Assembly (NCBI RefSeq): GCF_964026565.1
Contig: NZ_OZ032162.1
Span: forward strand, 1,240,001 to 1,304,000
Source: Rickettsia endosymbiont of Ceutorhynchus obstrictus
GTDB taxonomy: Bacteria; Pseudomonadota; Alphaproteobacteria; Rickettsiales; Rickettsiaceae
Direction of reading: 5' to 3'
Length of the DNA stretch: 64,000 bases
The translations under genes were made by a program, and so were the position numbers. A model generated the notes under the pieces. It was not told the DNA's origin and ran no database searches. It saw only the letters and a program-made list of their open reading frames with translations. This document shows, piece by piece, positions 26,855-36,563 of this stretch; position 1 is the stretch's first letter, and every line of letters starts with the position of its first letter.

Positions 26855-28082
26855 TAACCAATAATCCCCAATTACCGAAAAACTTGGTTAAATGAATAAT
26901 ACCAAAAGAGCTAATTACATGCATACAAGCCATCGATAAAGCATAAGCAAAGGTAACATATGTAAAACGCTTAAAAATTGGAAAATGTCTCACACAATTT
27001 GGTACGGCCGGCATAACATTCAGTGCGAAGGCCATAATAAATGCTTGAATTATAAATATATGAAAGGGGGTTGTAGCATGATCCAGTAAATACGGGCAAG
27101 CTAAAGCAGCAATAGTAAACATGCACAATACTATTTTTAAGAGTTTTAAAGGATACACTCTATAACTTAAACCTGCCAATGTTACAATACTAATTAACTC
27201 GACTATAGATAAATTAAAATTTTGTTGAATAACTTGTTCAGGGGTATAATTAAAGGAAGTTTTAAGAATCTCCCCGCAATGTATATAAGCTAAATAAAAG
27301 GATATTGACCAACCACAATACATTACAAATAATGCTATTGCTGTTTTTTTATTTATTTTTTCTTTCCAAATAGGGTTATTTTCTAATATTTTGGGGTCTC
27401 TATTGGCTTTTTCAAAAATTTTTCGTAACCTAAACTTTGCATCTACAAATTCCGGTGTTTCACGTAGAGCTCTTCGTGCTACCGTTCCGATAATGGCAAT
27501 TATAGCGCCGATCCAAAAAGCAATGCGCCAATTAAAGCCGAATGAGGTAACAATAGTAGCAATCCCTAAAGCCGCAAATGTTCCAACAGTAGCAAAAACA
27601 GTTGCTAGCGCTACTACCGGATATTGTATAGGTGGTTTGGCGCTTTCAGTTAAGTAAATTTCTGTACCTATTACTTCTCCCATAGAAGAAAGCCCTTGAA
27701 CAATACGGCAAATTATTACCGCAATGGTAGCTATAATACCTTTTTCCGCATAAGTCGGCATCAGTGCCATTGCTACACATGAAATTGCCATCATCATTGT
27801 TGTTATAACAACTGTAGCTTTTCTACCATGTCTATCACCTATATAACCAAAAATAAGAGCGCCGATCGGTCTAAAAACAAAAGTAGAGCAAAAAACCGCA
27901 GCCGAAATAAGAGAAGCAGTATAAGGATCGGTTTCAGGGAAAAATAACTCATTTAGAAGTACCGACATATGCACATAAAGCATTAGGTCAAAATATTCTA
28001 GGAAAGTACCTACAGATAACAAACCGACTGCCCGCTTTTGTTCTTTTGTTAAACTTCGCTGTTCTTTTTGATAACCTAACAT
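26736..28082 (-). CDS. MFS transporter, metabolite:H+ symporter (ProP-like) family (copy 2)
   Basis: This 448-residue, about 12-helix transporter begins GTFLEYFDLMLYVHMSVLLN and has the intact loop motif RPIGALIFGYIGDRHGRK of the metabolite:H+ symporter branch. The ARRALRETPEFVDAKF segment in the central loop is also typical of ProP-like proteins. It is paralogous to the gene at 11178 but clearly diverged. The substrate is unknown; the branch carries osmolytes and organic acids with protons. It converges on the hydrolase gene with a 119-base overlap. Confidence 0.88.
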   Translation of the reverse strand: MLGYQKEQRSLTKEQKRAVGLLSVGTFLEYFDLMLYVHMSVLLNELFFPETDPYTASLISAAVFCSTFVFRPIGALIFGYIGDRHGRKATVVITTMMMAISCVAMALMPTYAEKGIIATIAVIICRIVQGLSSMGEVIGTEIYLTESAKPPIQYPVVALATVFATVGTFAALGIATIVTSFGFNWRIAFWIGAIIAIIGTVARRALRETPEFVDAKFRLRKIFEKANRDPKILENNPIWKEKINKKTAIALFVMYCGWSISFYLAYIHCGEILKTSFNYTPEQVIQQNFNLSIVELISIVTLAGLSYRVYPLKLLKIVLCMFTIAALACPYLLDHATTPFHIFIIQAFIMAFALNVMPAVPNCVRHFPIFKRFTYVTFAYALSMACMHVISSFGIIHLTKFFGNWGLLVIMIPTSIGFGFGILHFEKLEKEAGLYPQKSLNNSSPAVA

Positions 28083-28922
28083 TTCTTTACATTTTAGTTA
28101 AATTACCAACGAAATTAAATATTTTCTATTGAAAGTCAATAAAAAATATCGCATTCTACGATAAAAAAATGAAACGTGGCTTAAACGCTTCATAATACTA
28201 AAACATTGTTTTGAAAATTCTCGAAAAGACCGGCGTTGTTGTATGGCTACCGGAATCGTCATTACGCGCTCCTTCCGGCGTTGTTGCATGGATAGTTAAA
28301 AACGCTCTCGGTGTCATTCCCGCGTAGGTGGGAATCTACCGTCTTAAAAGTCAAGAGTAAAAATCGTTAAATTTGATAAAATTTTACAGTTGAGGTGTAT
28401 AGTGGATTTATGGATAAGTCTAACGACTTACCCACAATTCCACTATAGCAACAACAATTACAACATTTTATTTTTGTTGTTTTATTTTATCATTTTTGCT
28501 ACCTTGGTAGCGTGTTTAAAGTATGCGTACAGGATTGTAAATGCGGTCTCTTTAGGACCATCCTACCGTTCGTACTACACACTTTGTTGATTATAACGAG
28601 TGTACCAAGATTCCCTCGATCTTTTAGATCAATCCAGATAAATGGTATCACTCCTTATTTTCTACTTTGACTCTTTTTAACGGTATTTTCAAGATACAAT
28701 CTAGAAAATTATAGTCATCCTGAATTTATTTCAGGATCTACTATAAGGGATGCTGAACCAAGTTCAGCATGACAAGGTAAAAAAGTCTGGATTCCCGCCT
28801 GCGCGGGAATGACATCGAAAATTCGAGCCATGCAACAACGCCTACGCGGCTCGCAATGACGATTTTGATATTCACACAGGAAGAACGTTAAGAAACAAAT
28901 ATTAGAAAAATCTTTTAGCAGC
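28083..28922. repeat. Gene-free stretch with palindromic repeats
   Basis: About 28230-28330 and 28690-28870 hold arms of the common repeat family (gttgttgcatgg ... gaaaattcgagccatgcaac). The middle contains a long hairpin (annotated separately). A 66-codon frame at 28390 has no homologue-like features and I do not call it. Confidence 0.55.
28398..28447. repeat. Imperfect 23-bp inverted repeat with DnaA-box-like arms
   Basis: The arms tatagtggatttatggataa... and ...ttacccacaattccactata pair with few mismatches around a 4-base loop. Each contains a sequence one base away from the DnaA box TTATCCACA (ttatccata on the complement, ttacccaca). Function unknown; an insertion-element end or cruciform site is equally possible. 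Confidence 0.4.
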
Positions 28923-31790
28923 TCATTCGGTAGCTTTTCTTGTTGGTGTAATTTCCTTAATCTGAGTGGGAATTATTAAAGTATAGACTAGTTCTTGGGC
29001 ATTATTTAAAGTAATTTCTATTCTACCGTAATGAGCGTTAATTATTTTTGTTACCTCTGACAAAACAAAATTATCATATATTTCATTTGAGGAATTCAAT
29101 AAATTATCTCTGCTATCCGGCTTTACTTTAATCCTAGTAAAAATTAAAATAATTTTTACGGCATCTTTTTTAGTCTTAAGTAAGCCGCTAGAATCTTGAC
29201 CATATTCAAGCCCATACTCATCAAGATAGGCATCTTCAAATAAAAAATGCGCAATATTACTTTCCGAACTTAATCGTCCGTAATCTAGCAGAGTAATAAC
29301 AGCACTCCGCATTAACTCTTCATCAATTTCTAGTTTTTCATATTGCACTCTAAAAATAGTGCTAATTTGCATCTCGGAATTAAAATTAATTTCTTTATAG
29401 TGATTGAGTACTCCGGCAAAGAACTGTTTTAATTCTACGCCGGCAGGTTTTATTGGTACTTCATCTTTAATTTTTAATATTACTTCATCTAAATATCCGG
29501 CTTCGTTTTTTAATTTTTTGGTTGTTCTTAACAAATTAGCTTTTTCGTGAGCTAATTCTTGTTGTTCAGAATTCCCAATATCAGTTTCTAATGTCTCTAG
29601 TTTAGCGTATAGTGATTTAAATAGCTGAAGACAATTCTCATCTAATTTATGCAAAAGCTCTTTTCTCTGTTGGCTTTTTCGATGTTGAGTGACTTTAAAT
29701 AAATTAAACAAACTAATATTGTTTCTGCGCTCTAAATCTTTTTTATAATTTTCGGATAGCTCATCATATTTTTGTTTCAGTTTAATAAAAGCAAGTAAGA
29801 TACTACTAAATAATAGCAGAAAATAAATCACTTTAAATTGTATGCTACCGAAATTTCCCGGGATAGGCGCATGAGTATATAATTTAAAAAACTCGCTCGA
29901 AATAATAATTCCAAGACCCAGCATTAAGATTGTCATTTGCCAACGCAGTATAATACCCATAACAATCATATTCAGCATAAAAACCATTAGCTGTATTTCA
30001 CTAAAATGACTAATTATAACTAAAATACTACCGACACAAATAAGAATATAAAATATCGCTACATTCCAATATATCGTTATGAATTTTTCATTTTTAAAGC
30101 TATTCGGCCATATTGGATATGATAATAAAATTGTCGACATTATTAGCACGGAATGATAAATAAAATTATAAATCTCTTTATAATGAATTCTTAAATTTTC
30201 AGGTATGGTATAAAGGGAAGAATAAGTAGAGGCTATTATAAAAATTCCCAGATAAGTGTAAGTGATTTCTTCTCGCGGTAAATTATTAGTACAAAATCTT
30301 AATATATTAAATTCCTTAATATTCGTAATAAAATTTTGTATTTTACGTTTCCGCTCCATTCTAAATACTAGTAAAGGCAGAGGAATTTTTACTCCCACCC
30401 ATCCTCCCGGTTGCTTTAGCACATAATGGCTAGCGAATAAGAAAATCATATTCATAAAAGTAGCGGGTACTACCCCTACAATATCCGTATTCGGAGAAAT
30501 ATATTTCCATAAAATAATCGAGATAAAGCCGGCTGCCATGCCTATTAAAACCGATTTAGAAGAGCTGCGAAACCCTAATACCGCAAAAAGTATCGGCATT
30601 GCAACAATAGGCATATAAAATTCATTAATTAATATAAATAAGTTAAATAAATTGCTAGAAGAGAAGGCCGCTATAATTGCAGATATTCCGACCGCTACCG
30701 CAAATAATTGAGAAGAAAATAGTTCATGCTTTTTCACCCACTTTATTCCCAAAGGATTACAAAAATCATGGGCAAATATTATAGCCGAAGCATTTATATA
30801 GGAATCCGCCGTCGACATTAACATTGATATTATACCTATTAAAACAAATCCCTTAAAACCCGGATAAGTATAATTATCGATAATATAGCTTAATAAACTA
30901 TCCGCTGCTATATCATTTTTAACGGATAATAATAAAATTGCTATCCAATCCATAAATAGATAAATAACTATCAGAATTATTCCGGAAATAAAAAAAGTCT
31001 TCCTTATTTGTTTAGTGTTTTTAGCCATTGAAACCCTTTGAAACATTGCCGGGTCCAGGCATATGGGATATGCAAAAAGAGGAAAAAGTATTATTAAACT
31101 CCAAAAATGCGGATTGTGATAGCTAAATACTTCTTTAAAATCAAAGGCTGAATTATAAGTAATCGTATCAAATACAATTTCCGGATTATGCAGAGTTCCC
31201 CAAATTACCAATGCTAGAATCGGTATAAAAGCACCGAAAGTAAGAAATTGGATAATATCGGTAAAAGTAACCGCTTTTATGCCGCCGCCGGCTGAATAGA
31301 TAATTACTACCATACCGCTAATGATAGTGGCATAGATACTATTTATACCGAAAAAATAACTTAAAACTGTTGAAGCCACCTTAAATTGCATGGCAACGGC
31401 ACCGGCCGTTAAAGCAATACTGCAAATTGCGGTAATAACCCGAATATTCTTACCGAAAAGATTACCCATAGCTTCGGCAATAGATAAGGTACCCAAAAAT
31501 TCCGCCATTCTTGGGGCTAAAAAATATGCCGTTATAAAAAAAGCCGATATCTCTCCGACATTTAAAAATATATAAGCTAAACCGTCGCTATAAGTTTTAG
31601 ATAAAGTTAAAGAAAAAACCCCGCCGCCGATAAAAGTTGCAATAATAGTCGCAACAATAGTCGGAGTAGAAAAATTCCTATCCCCTACCGCATATTCTTT
31701 TATAGTTTTAATATTGCGGCCGTAATATATGCCGATACCTAAATTAACGGCTAGAAAGCCGAGAAAAATAACAATATCTAAATTACTCAT
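28923..31790 (-). CDS. Sodium/solute symporter fused to degenerate histidine-kinase-like domain
   Basis: Residues 1-460 form a sodium:solute symporter domain (NLGIGIYYGRNIKTIKEYAVGD, with many membrane helices and IYSAGGGIKAVTFTDIIQ, typical of PutP-like proteins). About 500-690 adds further helices. The last 270 residues start with coiled coil and resemble a histidine kinase, as in CbrA-type fusions. But the kinase looks dead: no H-box is clear, the N-box region reads RSAVITLLDYGRLSS, and the G1 (DxGxG) and G2 (GLGL) loops are missing, with NFVLSEVTKIINAHYGRIEI in the last position. It may sense a solute without phosphorylation. It is 955 residues, single gene, on the minus strand. Confidence 0.75.
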   Translation of the reverse strand: MSNLDIVIFLGFLAVNLGIGIYYGRNIKTIKEYAVGDRNFSTPTIVATIIATFIGGGVFSLTLSKTYSDGLAYIFLNVGEISAFFITAYFLAPRMAEFLGTLSIAEAMGNLFGKNIRVITAICSIALTAGAVAMQFKVASTVLSYFFGINSIYATIISGMVVIIYSAGGGIKAVTFTDIIQFLTFGAFIPILALVIWGTLHNPEIVFDTITYNSAFDFKEVFSYHNPHFWSLIILFPLFAYPICLDPAMFQRVSMAKNTKQIRKTFFISGIILIVIYLFMDWIAILLLSVKNDIAADSLLSYIIDNYTYPGFKGFVLIGIISMLMSTADSYINASAIIFAHDFCNPLGIKWVKKHELFSSQLFAVAVGISAIIAAFSSSNLFNLFILINEFYMPIVAMPILFAVLGFRSSSKSVLIGMAAGFISIILWKYISPNTDIVGVVPATFMNMIFLFASHYVLKQPGGWVGVKIPLPLLVFRMERKRKIQNFITNIKEFNILRFCTNNLPREEITYTYLGIFIIASTYSSLYTIPENLRIHYKEIYNFIYHSVLIMSTILLSYPIWPNSFKNEKFITIYWNVAIFYILICVGSILVIISHFSEIQLMVFMLNMIVMGIILRWQMTILMLGLGIIISSEFFKLYTHAPIPGNFGSIQFKVIYFLLLFSSILLAFIKLKQKYDELSENYKKDLERRNNISLFNLFKVTQHRKSQQRKELLHKLDENCLQLFKSLYAKLETLETDIGNSEQQELAHEKANLLRTTKKLKNEAGYLDEVILKIKDEVPIKPAGVELKQFFAGVLNHYKEINFNSEMQISTIFRVQYEKLEIDEELMRSAVITLLDYGRLSSESNIAHFLFEDAYLDEYGLEYGQDSSGLLKTKKDAVKIILIFTRIKVKPDSRDNLLNSSNEIYDNFVLSEVTKIINAHYGRIEITLNNAQELVYTLIIPTQIKEITPTRKATE

Positions 31791-32195
31791 TATTACATCT
31801 TTTTTTAATTAAGCTTTACCTGGGTAGTTATTATAATTATACAAAAAAATAATTCTACTAATAATTTTATTAGTAATAACAGATTTAAATTAAATATTAT
31901 TTTTATATAGTATTTTAGTCAAAATTTATTTATAATAATATTAACTAAAAAGCTTAGTATTACTATTTTTGTTGAAAAGTTATCGCTTTTTCTAAACAAT
32001 TAAATTTTAGTTGTTAAACCCGCTTTTTAATAAACCCTTGAAAATAGTAGCTTTTGATAATATTATTTTTCTGTTTATAAATTTTTAGTTATATAATTTT
32101 AAAAAATTAGATTTATTATAATTGCTTGCTTTCAATGAGTATTACAAAATAATAATTGCTTAACAACTAAAATAATTAATATAAAGGAGGTATGT
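31791..32195. other. Intergenic between divergent genes
   Basis: This AT-rich gap must hold the promoters of the symporter-kinase gene (left) and the synthetase gene (right). Several A/T runs are present, but no clear -35/-10 pair can be chosen. No repeats of the palindromic family are seen. Confidence 0.45.
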
Positions 32196-32762
32196 TTGGT
32201 TGATATTATTACTTGCCTTCTTCATGAGGATTTACTTAAACACGGCATAAAAGCAGAAATATCCGGTAGAATTAAAGAACCTGAATCTATCTTAAGGAAA
32301 ATAATAAGAAAAGAAACTACTTTAGAACAATTAACTGATATTATTGCATTCCGAGTCATAGTAGCAGATAAAAAGGAATGTTATAAAGCGCGCGATATTA
32401 TTTATAAGCTTTATAATGTGGATTTACAAAAAAGCAAAAATTTCATCGATAGCCCTAAAGAAAACGGCTATCAATCTTTACATATCGTAATTGAGATTAA
32501 CCCTTATAAACGAAAAATAGAAATACAAATACGTACAGTAGAAATGCATGAACAAGCGGAAACAGGCAAATCGGCGCATTGGCAATATAAATTTGAGAAT
32601 GAAGAAAAATTTCAAAGGATTGGTAATAGTAGTATTTTATTAAGAAAAGTATACGAAGCTATAAAACAAAATAATTGCACGGAAAACGACCTACTAGTTT
32701 ATGAAAAAGCATTAAGAGCTACATTAAATTATATGGTTTGTCACATTCAAGATGAACTTTAA
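32196..32762 (+). CDS. RelA/SpoT synthetase-domain protein (small alarmone synthetase-like)
   Basis: At 188 residues, this is a stand-alone (p)ppGpp synthetase domain. It has ISGRIKEPESILRKI, TDIIAFRVIVADKKE, the G-loop ENGYQSLH, the catalytic glutamate strand EIQIRTVEMHEQAE and SAHWQYKF. All expected residues are present. The frame begins with TTG at 32196, five bases after a strong aggagg; the ATG at 32192 is out of frame and stops at once, so the TTG is the start. It lacks an HD domain; the hydrolase-only proteins at 10.5 and 26.1 kb are the natural complement. By transferring pyrophosphate from ATP to GDP or GTP it would make alarmone. Confidence 0.85.
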   Translation: MVDIITCLLHEDLLKHGIKAEISGRIKEPESILRKIIRKETTLEQLTDIIAFRVIVADKKECYKARDIIYKLYNVDLQKSKNFIDSPKENGYQSLHIVIEINPYKRKIEIQIRTVEMHEQAETGKSAHWQYKFENEEKFQRIGNSSILLRKVYEAIKQNNCTENDLLVYEKALRATLNYMVCHIQDEL

Positions 32763-33202
32763 AGTATGTCATTCTAGCTAAAAGCGGGAATCTAGAAAAA
32801 AGTATAAAAGTCATCCTGAATTTATTTCAGGATATACTAAAAAAAGATGCGCAAAACTTGTTCAGCATGACAAGAAAAAGTTTGGATTCCCGCCTTCGGG
32901 CGTTGTTGCATGGCTCGATCTTACCCCGTCATTGCGAGGAGGCACAAAGTGCCGACGTGGCAATCCAGGCTATCCCGAATGTAATGAGAGATTTAATTAG
33001 AATGCCAAAAAGCTTATATAGGTGGCAAGTTTAGCATAAAAATATGTTTATACTTGATTGCCGCGTCGGCACTTTGTGCCTCCTCGCAATGACGATTCTG
33101 GTAGCTATGCAATAAATCCGGCTTGACCACGGGGTGACAGTTTTAGACACTTTTTACCATCCACGTAACAATGCGTTGCAAGGAGGCGCGGGTATTACCT
33201 AT
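32763..33202. repeat. Palindromic repeat cluster
   Basis: Copies of two repeat families fill the gap. One starts tgtcattctagctaaaagcg at 32766. The second is a palindrome at about 32926-33100 (cgtcattgcgaggaggcaca ... gtgcctcctcgcaatgacg). No gene is supported. Confidence 0.65.
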
Positions 33203-35068
33203 TTACAATATAGCCTTTTGCAGCATATCGTTAAGTCTTTTTGAAAAAGCACCGCTATCCGCTACCGGCTCCCCCTCTAAAATACAAGCCTGATCGAATA
33301 TTAACTTAACTAGCTCTTCGTTATTTTTATTATTCACTTTTAAATCATTAAAGATTTTTTCTATTATTTTGTTTTTAGGATTTAATTCTAGATTCTTCGC
33401 TGAAGAATTAAGGATTTGCTTTTGTTCAATTAAAAATCTCTCCATCCGAATATCCATAGCCGCCTCACTAACGGCAAGGCATGCAGGGCTTGAGGTAAGC
33501 TTTCTTGAAATTCTTACTTCTTTTACTAAATCTCCTAATATTTCTTTAAAATAATTAGTTAATTCTTGATATTCATCATCTGATTTTTTAGTATCTTTTT
33601 CTTCTTCAGAAGTTCCTATTGCTTTTTCAATATCTATATCACTTCTAGTAGCCGATTTAATAGCATAATCTTTATAGTTATTATTAACATTAACCCAAAA
33701 ATCATCAACGGTATCGGTAAAGAGTAATACATCGATATTTTTACTTAACAATCCTTCAATTTGTGGACTTGAAAGTAACTTTTCAGGATTATCACCGCTA
33801 AGATAATATATTGTATTCTGTCCCTCTTTAAAATTGGCGATATATTCGTCTAAACTAATCATTTTATTATGCAGCGCGCTTCTAAATATACAAACTTCTA
33901 ATAATTTTTCGTGATCGCTTGTTGCCTCACAAAGCCCTTCTTTTAACGCTCCGCCGAAATTAGCCCAAAAACTGTTATAATCTTCGGGAGAATCTTCTTT
34001 CTTTTTCTTTAGCTCCCCAAGCACACGCTTAGTAATAGCATTTTTAATTTTCTCAAGCGTACTATTATGTTGTAGTGACTCACGACTAATATTTAAAGGC
34101 AAATCCTCCGAATCTACCACGCCGCGTAAAAACCTTAAATATGACGGGATTAAATCAATATTTTCATCGGAAATAAATACTCTTTTTATATATAGCTTAA
34201 CACGTCTTTTACGATCGGGATGAAATAAATCATAGGTTTTGGTTGACGGAATAAAAAGCAAATTAGTAAATTCTATCGCTCCTTCATTTTTATTATGCAT
34301 AGTAAGCCAAGGATCATCGAGGGAATAAGATAAAGTTTTATAAAATTCTTTATATTGTTCTTCGGTGATTTCTGATTTTGCCCTAGTCCATAAAGCCGAT
34401 GCAGAATTTAATTGTATTTCGTTATTACCTGCTTCATCGATAAAATATATCGGTACTGCTATATGGTCGGAATAGCTTTTAACTATATGTTTTAATCGGA
34501 AATGATCAAGATAACTATCTACTTCCTCTTTTTTAACATGCAGTACTACCTCCGTACCTCTAGTAAATTCTCTGCCGGAATCCGATACCGTATATTCTCC
34601 TAGTCCGTCAGATTCCCAGCTATAAACGTTATCTTCACCGGCTTTCCTGGAAGTAACGGTAATTTTATCCGCTACCATGAAGCCTGAATAAAACCCTACG
34701 CCGAACTGCCCTATTAACATATTATCTTTCTTAGCATCACCGGAAAGATTTTGGAGAAAATTTGCCGTACCGGATCTTGCGATAGTTCCAAGATTCTCGA
34801 TTAAGTCCTCTTTATTCATACCGATGCCGTTATCACGAATAATAATCTGCCCGCTATCCTTATCGACTTTAACGGTAATTTTTAAAATATTATCCTCACC
34901 TAACAAAGTAGCGTTGCTTTGCGATAGATATCTTAGCTTATCGCAAGCATCCGAAGAGTTAGAAATTAATTCCCTTATAAAAATTTCTTTATTACTATAA
35001 AGAGAATGAATCATTAAATTTAAAATTTTACCGACTTCGGTATCAAATTTCTTTTTTTCTTGTGTCAT
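33203..35068 (-). CDS. htpG: Chaperone HtpG (Hsp90)
   Basis: This 621-residue bacterial Hsp90 has all N-terminal ATPase motifs: ELISNSSDACDKLR, the DNGIGM loop and GQFGVGFYSGFMVA. The middle domain includes RGVVDSEDLPLNISRE with the catalytic-arginine segment. The C-terminal dimer domain is present (AAMDIRMERFLIEQ). HtpG acts as an ATP-driven dimeric chaperone for a subset of cytosolic proteins. It is oriented away from the repeats at 33 kb; the start is at the ATG of MTQEKKKFDTEVGKIL, 149 bases after the YggU-like gene. Confidence 0.97.
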   Translation of the reverse strand: MTQEKKKFDTEVGKILNLMIHSLYSNKEIFIRELISNSSDACDKLRYLSQSNATLLGEDNILKITVKVDKDSGQIIIRDNGIGMNKEDLIENLGTIARSGTANFLQNLSGDAKKDNMLIGQFGVGFYSGFMVADKITVTSRKAGEDNVYSWESDGLGEYTVSDSGREFTRGTEVVLHVKKEEVDSYLDHFRLKHIVKSYSDHIAVPIYFIDEAGNNEIQLNSASALWTRAKSEITEEQYKEFYKTLSYSLDDPWLTMHNKNEGAIEFTNLLFIPSTKTYDLFHPDRKRRVKLYIKRVFISDENIDLIPSYLRFLRGVVDSEDLPLNISRESLQHNSTLEKIKNAITKRVLGELKKKKEDSPEDYNSFWANFGGALKEGLCEATSDHEKLLEVCIFRSALHNKMISLDEYIANFKEGQNTIYYLSGDNPEKLLSSPQIEGLLSKNIDVLLFTDTVDDFWVNVNNNYKDYAIKSATRSDIDIEKAIGTSEEEKDTKKSDDEYQELTNYFKEILGDLVKEVRISRKLTSSPACLAVSEAAMDIRMERFLIEQKQILNSSAKNLELNPKNKIIEKIFNDLKVNNKNNEELVKLIFDQACILEGEPVADSGAFSKRLNDMLQKAIL

Positions 35069-35217
35069 ATTAAAACCCTAATCTTGAAAATCTTTACATT
35101 AATATTATACGGTTTTATAAAAGAAGAAATTGATAAGACCGAAAATCATCATTGCGAGGCGTTGTTGCCTTTCGCCCCTTCTCTTCTATAAAACTGTATG
35201 ACCTTATATAATCTTTG

Positions 35218-35535
35218 TTATTCTATATAGTGCTTTAAAAAAGAATTTAAATAGTCTTGCTCTATATTTTTTATCCATATAGTCTTTAAATTGCTTGTTT
35301 GACCTTTTATAATTTCCAAATTATTCCTTTCAATACGCCATTCTTTAGATAAAAAACTAATAATTTCCGCGTTGGCTTTACCTTTTTCCGGAATCGCTTT
35401 AATTGATAATTTTAAATATAGCTTATCATTTACAGCTATAAAATTATTAACCGAATTAGCTTTCGCGCTAGCCTTAACTTTAAGATTTAAAAATGCTGAT
35501 TTTAATGAAGGATCATAGGTAAAAATTTCCGGCAT
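35218..35535 (-). CDS. DUF167 (YggU) family protein
   Basis: A 105-residue protein of the DUF167/YggU family: VKASAKANSVNNF is the conserved N-terminal strand, followed by LKLSIKAIPEKGKANAEIIS with FLSKEWRI. The typical K-A-x-P-x-x-G-K-A-N motif is intact. The biochemical role of the family is unknown. It precedes htpG on the same strand by about 150 bases. The start ATG is within MPEIFTYDPS. Confidence 0.88.
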   Translation of the reverse strand: MPEIFTYDPSLKSAFLNLKVKASAKANSVNNFIAVNDKLYLKLSIKAIPEKGKANAEIISFLSKEWRIERNNLEIIKGQTSNLKTIWIKNIEQDYLNSFLKHYIE

Positions 35536-35670
35536 CTTAATAAATATTTGAAATTTTTATTTTTAATATCCTATCCGTTAAAAAACAAGTTATTTTTGAG
35601 AATGTAAGTTTTGTATTAAAGAAAGCTTGAAAAATAAAAGCTGAACTGATATAAGGTTAGCAATATTCCG

Positions 35671-35747
35671 GCACCCTTAGCTCAGCTGGATAGAGCAACG
35701 GATTTCTAATCCGTAGGTCGGAGGTTCAAATCCTTCAGGGTGCGCCA
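35671..35747 (+). tRNA. tRNA-Arg(TCT)
   Basis: A 77-nt tRNA with acceptor stem GCACCCT/AGGGTGC, encoded CCA, anticodon loop TTTCTAA on stem acgga/tccgt giving anticodon TCT, and T-arm GAGGTTCAAATCCTT. It reads AGA and AGG arginine codons. Confidence 0.96.
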
Positions 35748-35819
35748 GTCGTCATTTTTTGACAAATTCACGAACATATCGGACTAGAGAACGCAGAGTA
35801 TAATCAAGTTTTGAGCCGT

Positions 35820-35930
35820 CTAATTTATACTTTCATATTCCTTTAATTCTTGCTTAAACACTTCCCAATCAGTTTGCCAATCTTCTAAGCTAAGGCTAGA
35901 GGGAAAATCATTTGCGGTTTTATAGAGCAT
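35820..35930 (-). pseudogene. Small open remnant, unknown
   Basis: On the minus strand 36 codons read MLYKTANDFPSSLSLEDWQT and then DWEVFKQELKEYESIN. The ATG lies at the edge of a palindromic repeat, so the real start was probably lost to that repeat. It resembles the C-terminus of a small antitoxin-like protein, but I cannot name a family. Confidence 0.3.
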
Positions 35931-36155
35931 TGTTGCATGACTCGATAAAAGCAGCAATATGTCATTCCCGCGCAGGCGAGAATCCAGTCTTTCCTTTTGT
36001 CATTCTGAACTTGTTTCAGCATCTATAAAGAATATCCTGAAATAAATTCAGGATGACAGAAAAGTGTTTTTTCCCGGATTGCCGCTCTAGACTACGTCCC
36101 TCCTCGCAATGACGGTGTTTTTTTATAAGGATTTCGAGCCATACAACAACGCCGC
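35931..36155. repeat. Palindromic repeat cluster
   Basis: Inverted arms gttgcatgactcgataaaag and ...atttcgagccatacaacaac enclose a second repeat (ggatgacagaaaag). This is the common family seen throughout the window. Confidence 0.6.
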
Positions 36156-36188
36156 TTTATAGAAAAATAAGAAAGCTTAAAACCCCTT

Positions 36189-36563
36189 TTAATTGTAAAA
36201 CGGATAATCAAACTTTATATCGCCGTCTATAAACTCTTGTAAATTTTCATCCGGATAATCTGTGCGAACTATGTGAAGCCAAGCATTATGTTCCTCGTCT
36301 GTCTTAATATGAATAATAGGGAAAGACGGATTAAAACAGTCTTTTTCAGCATTCGGGGTATAAGAAATATTAAATGCTACTCCCATAGAATTAACCTGTA
36401 GGCTTTTATGAGCATTTTTATATAAACAATTTCCTATATCATCAGCTACTTCAGTATTTACCTCAGGATTTTGCCAATGCAAAGCAAAATATACTCCATA
36501 TATAATCAGTAAAAATATACTAAAAAAAACTGTTAATTTGAGAATGGTTTTAGGGTTTAACAC
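36189..36563 (-). CDS. Membrane-anchored protein of unknown function
   Basis: This 124-residue protein has one N-terminal hydrophobic helix (residues 10-27, LTVFFSIFLLIIYGVYFAL), which can anchor or export it, and a soluble rest with two cysteines (GNCLYKN, DCFNPSF). I do not recognise a family. Its start overlaps the end of the csaA gene by 7 bases, so the two are co-translated. The C-terminus is FDYPFYN. Confidence 0.6.
   Translation of the reverse strand: MLNPKTILKLTVFFSIFLLIIYGVYFALHWQNPEVNTEVADDIGNCLYKNAHKSLQVNSMGVAFNISYTPNAEKDCFNPSFPIIHIKTDEEHNAWLHIVRTDYPDENLQEFIDGDIKFDYPFYN

Noticed and set aside
28390..28590. 66-codon open frame
   Set aside because: It overlaps the DnaA-box-like hairpin, has no ribosome site and no recognisable family, and is hydrophobic by chance of T-rich sequence.
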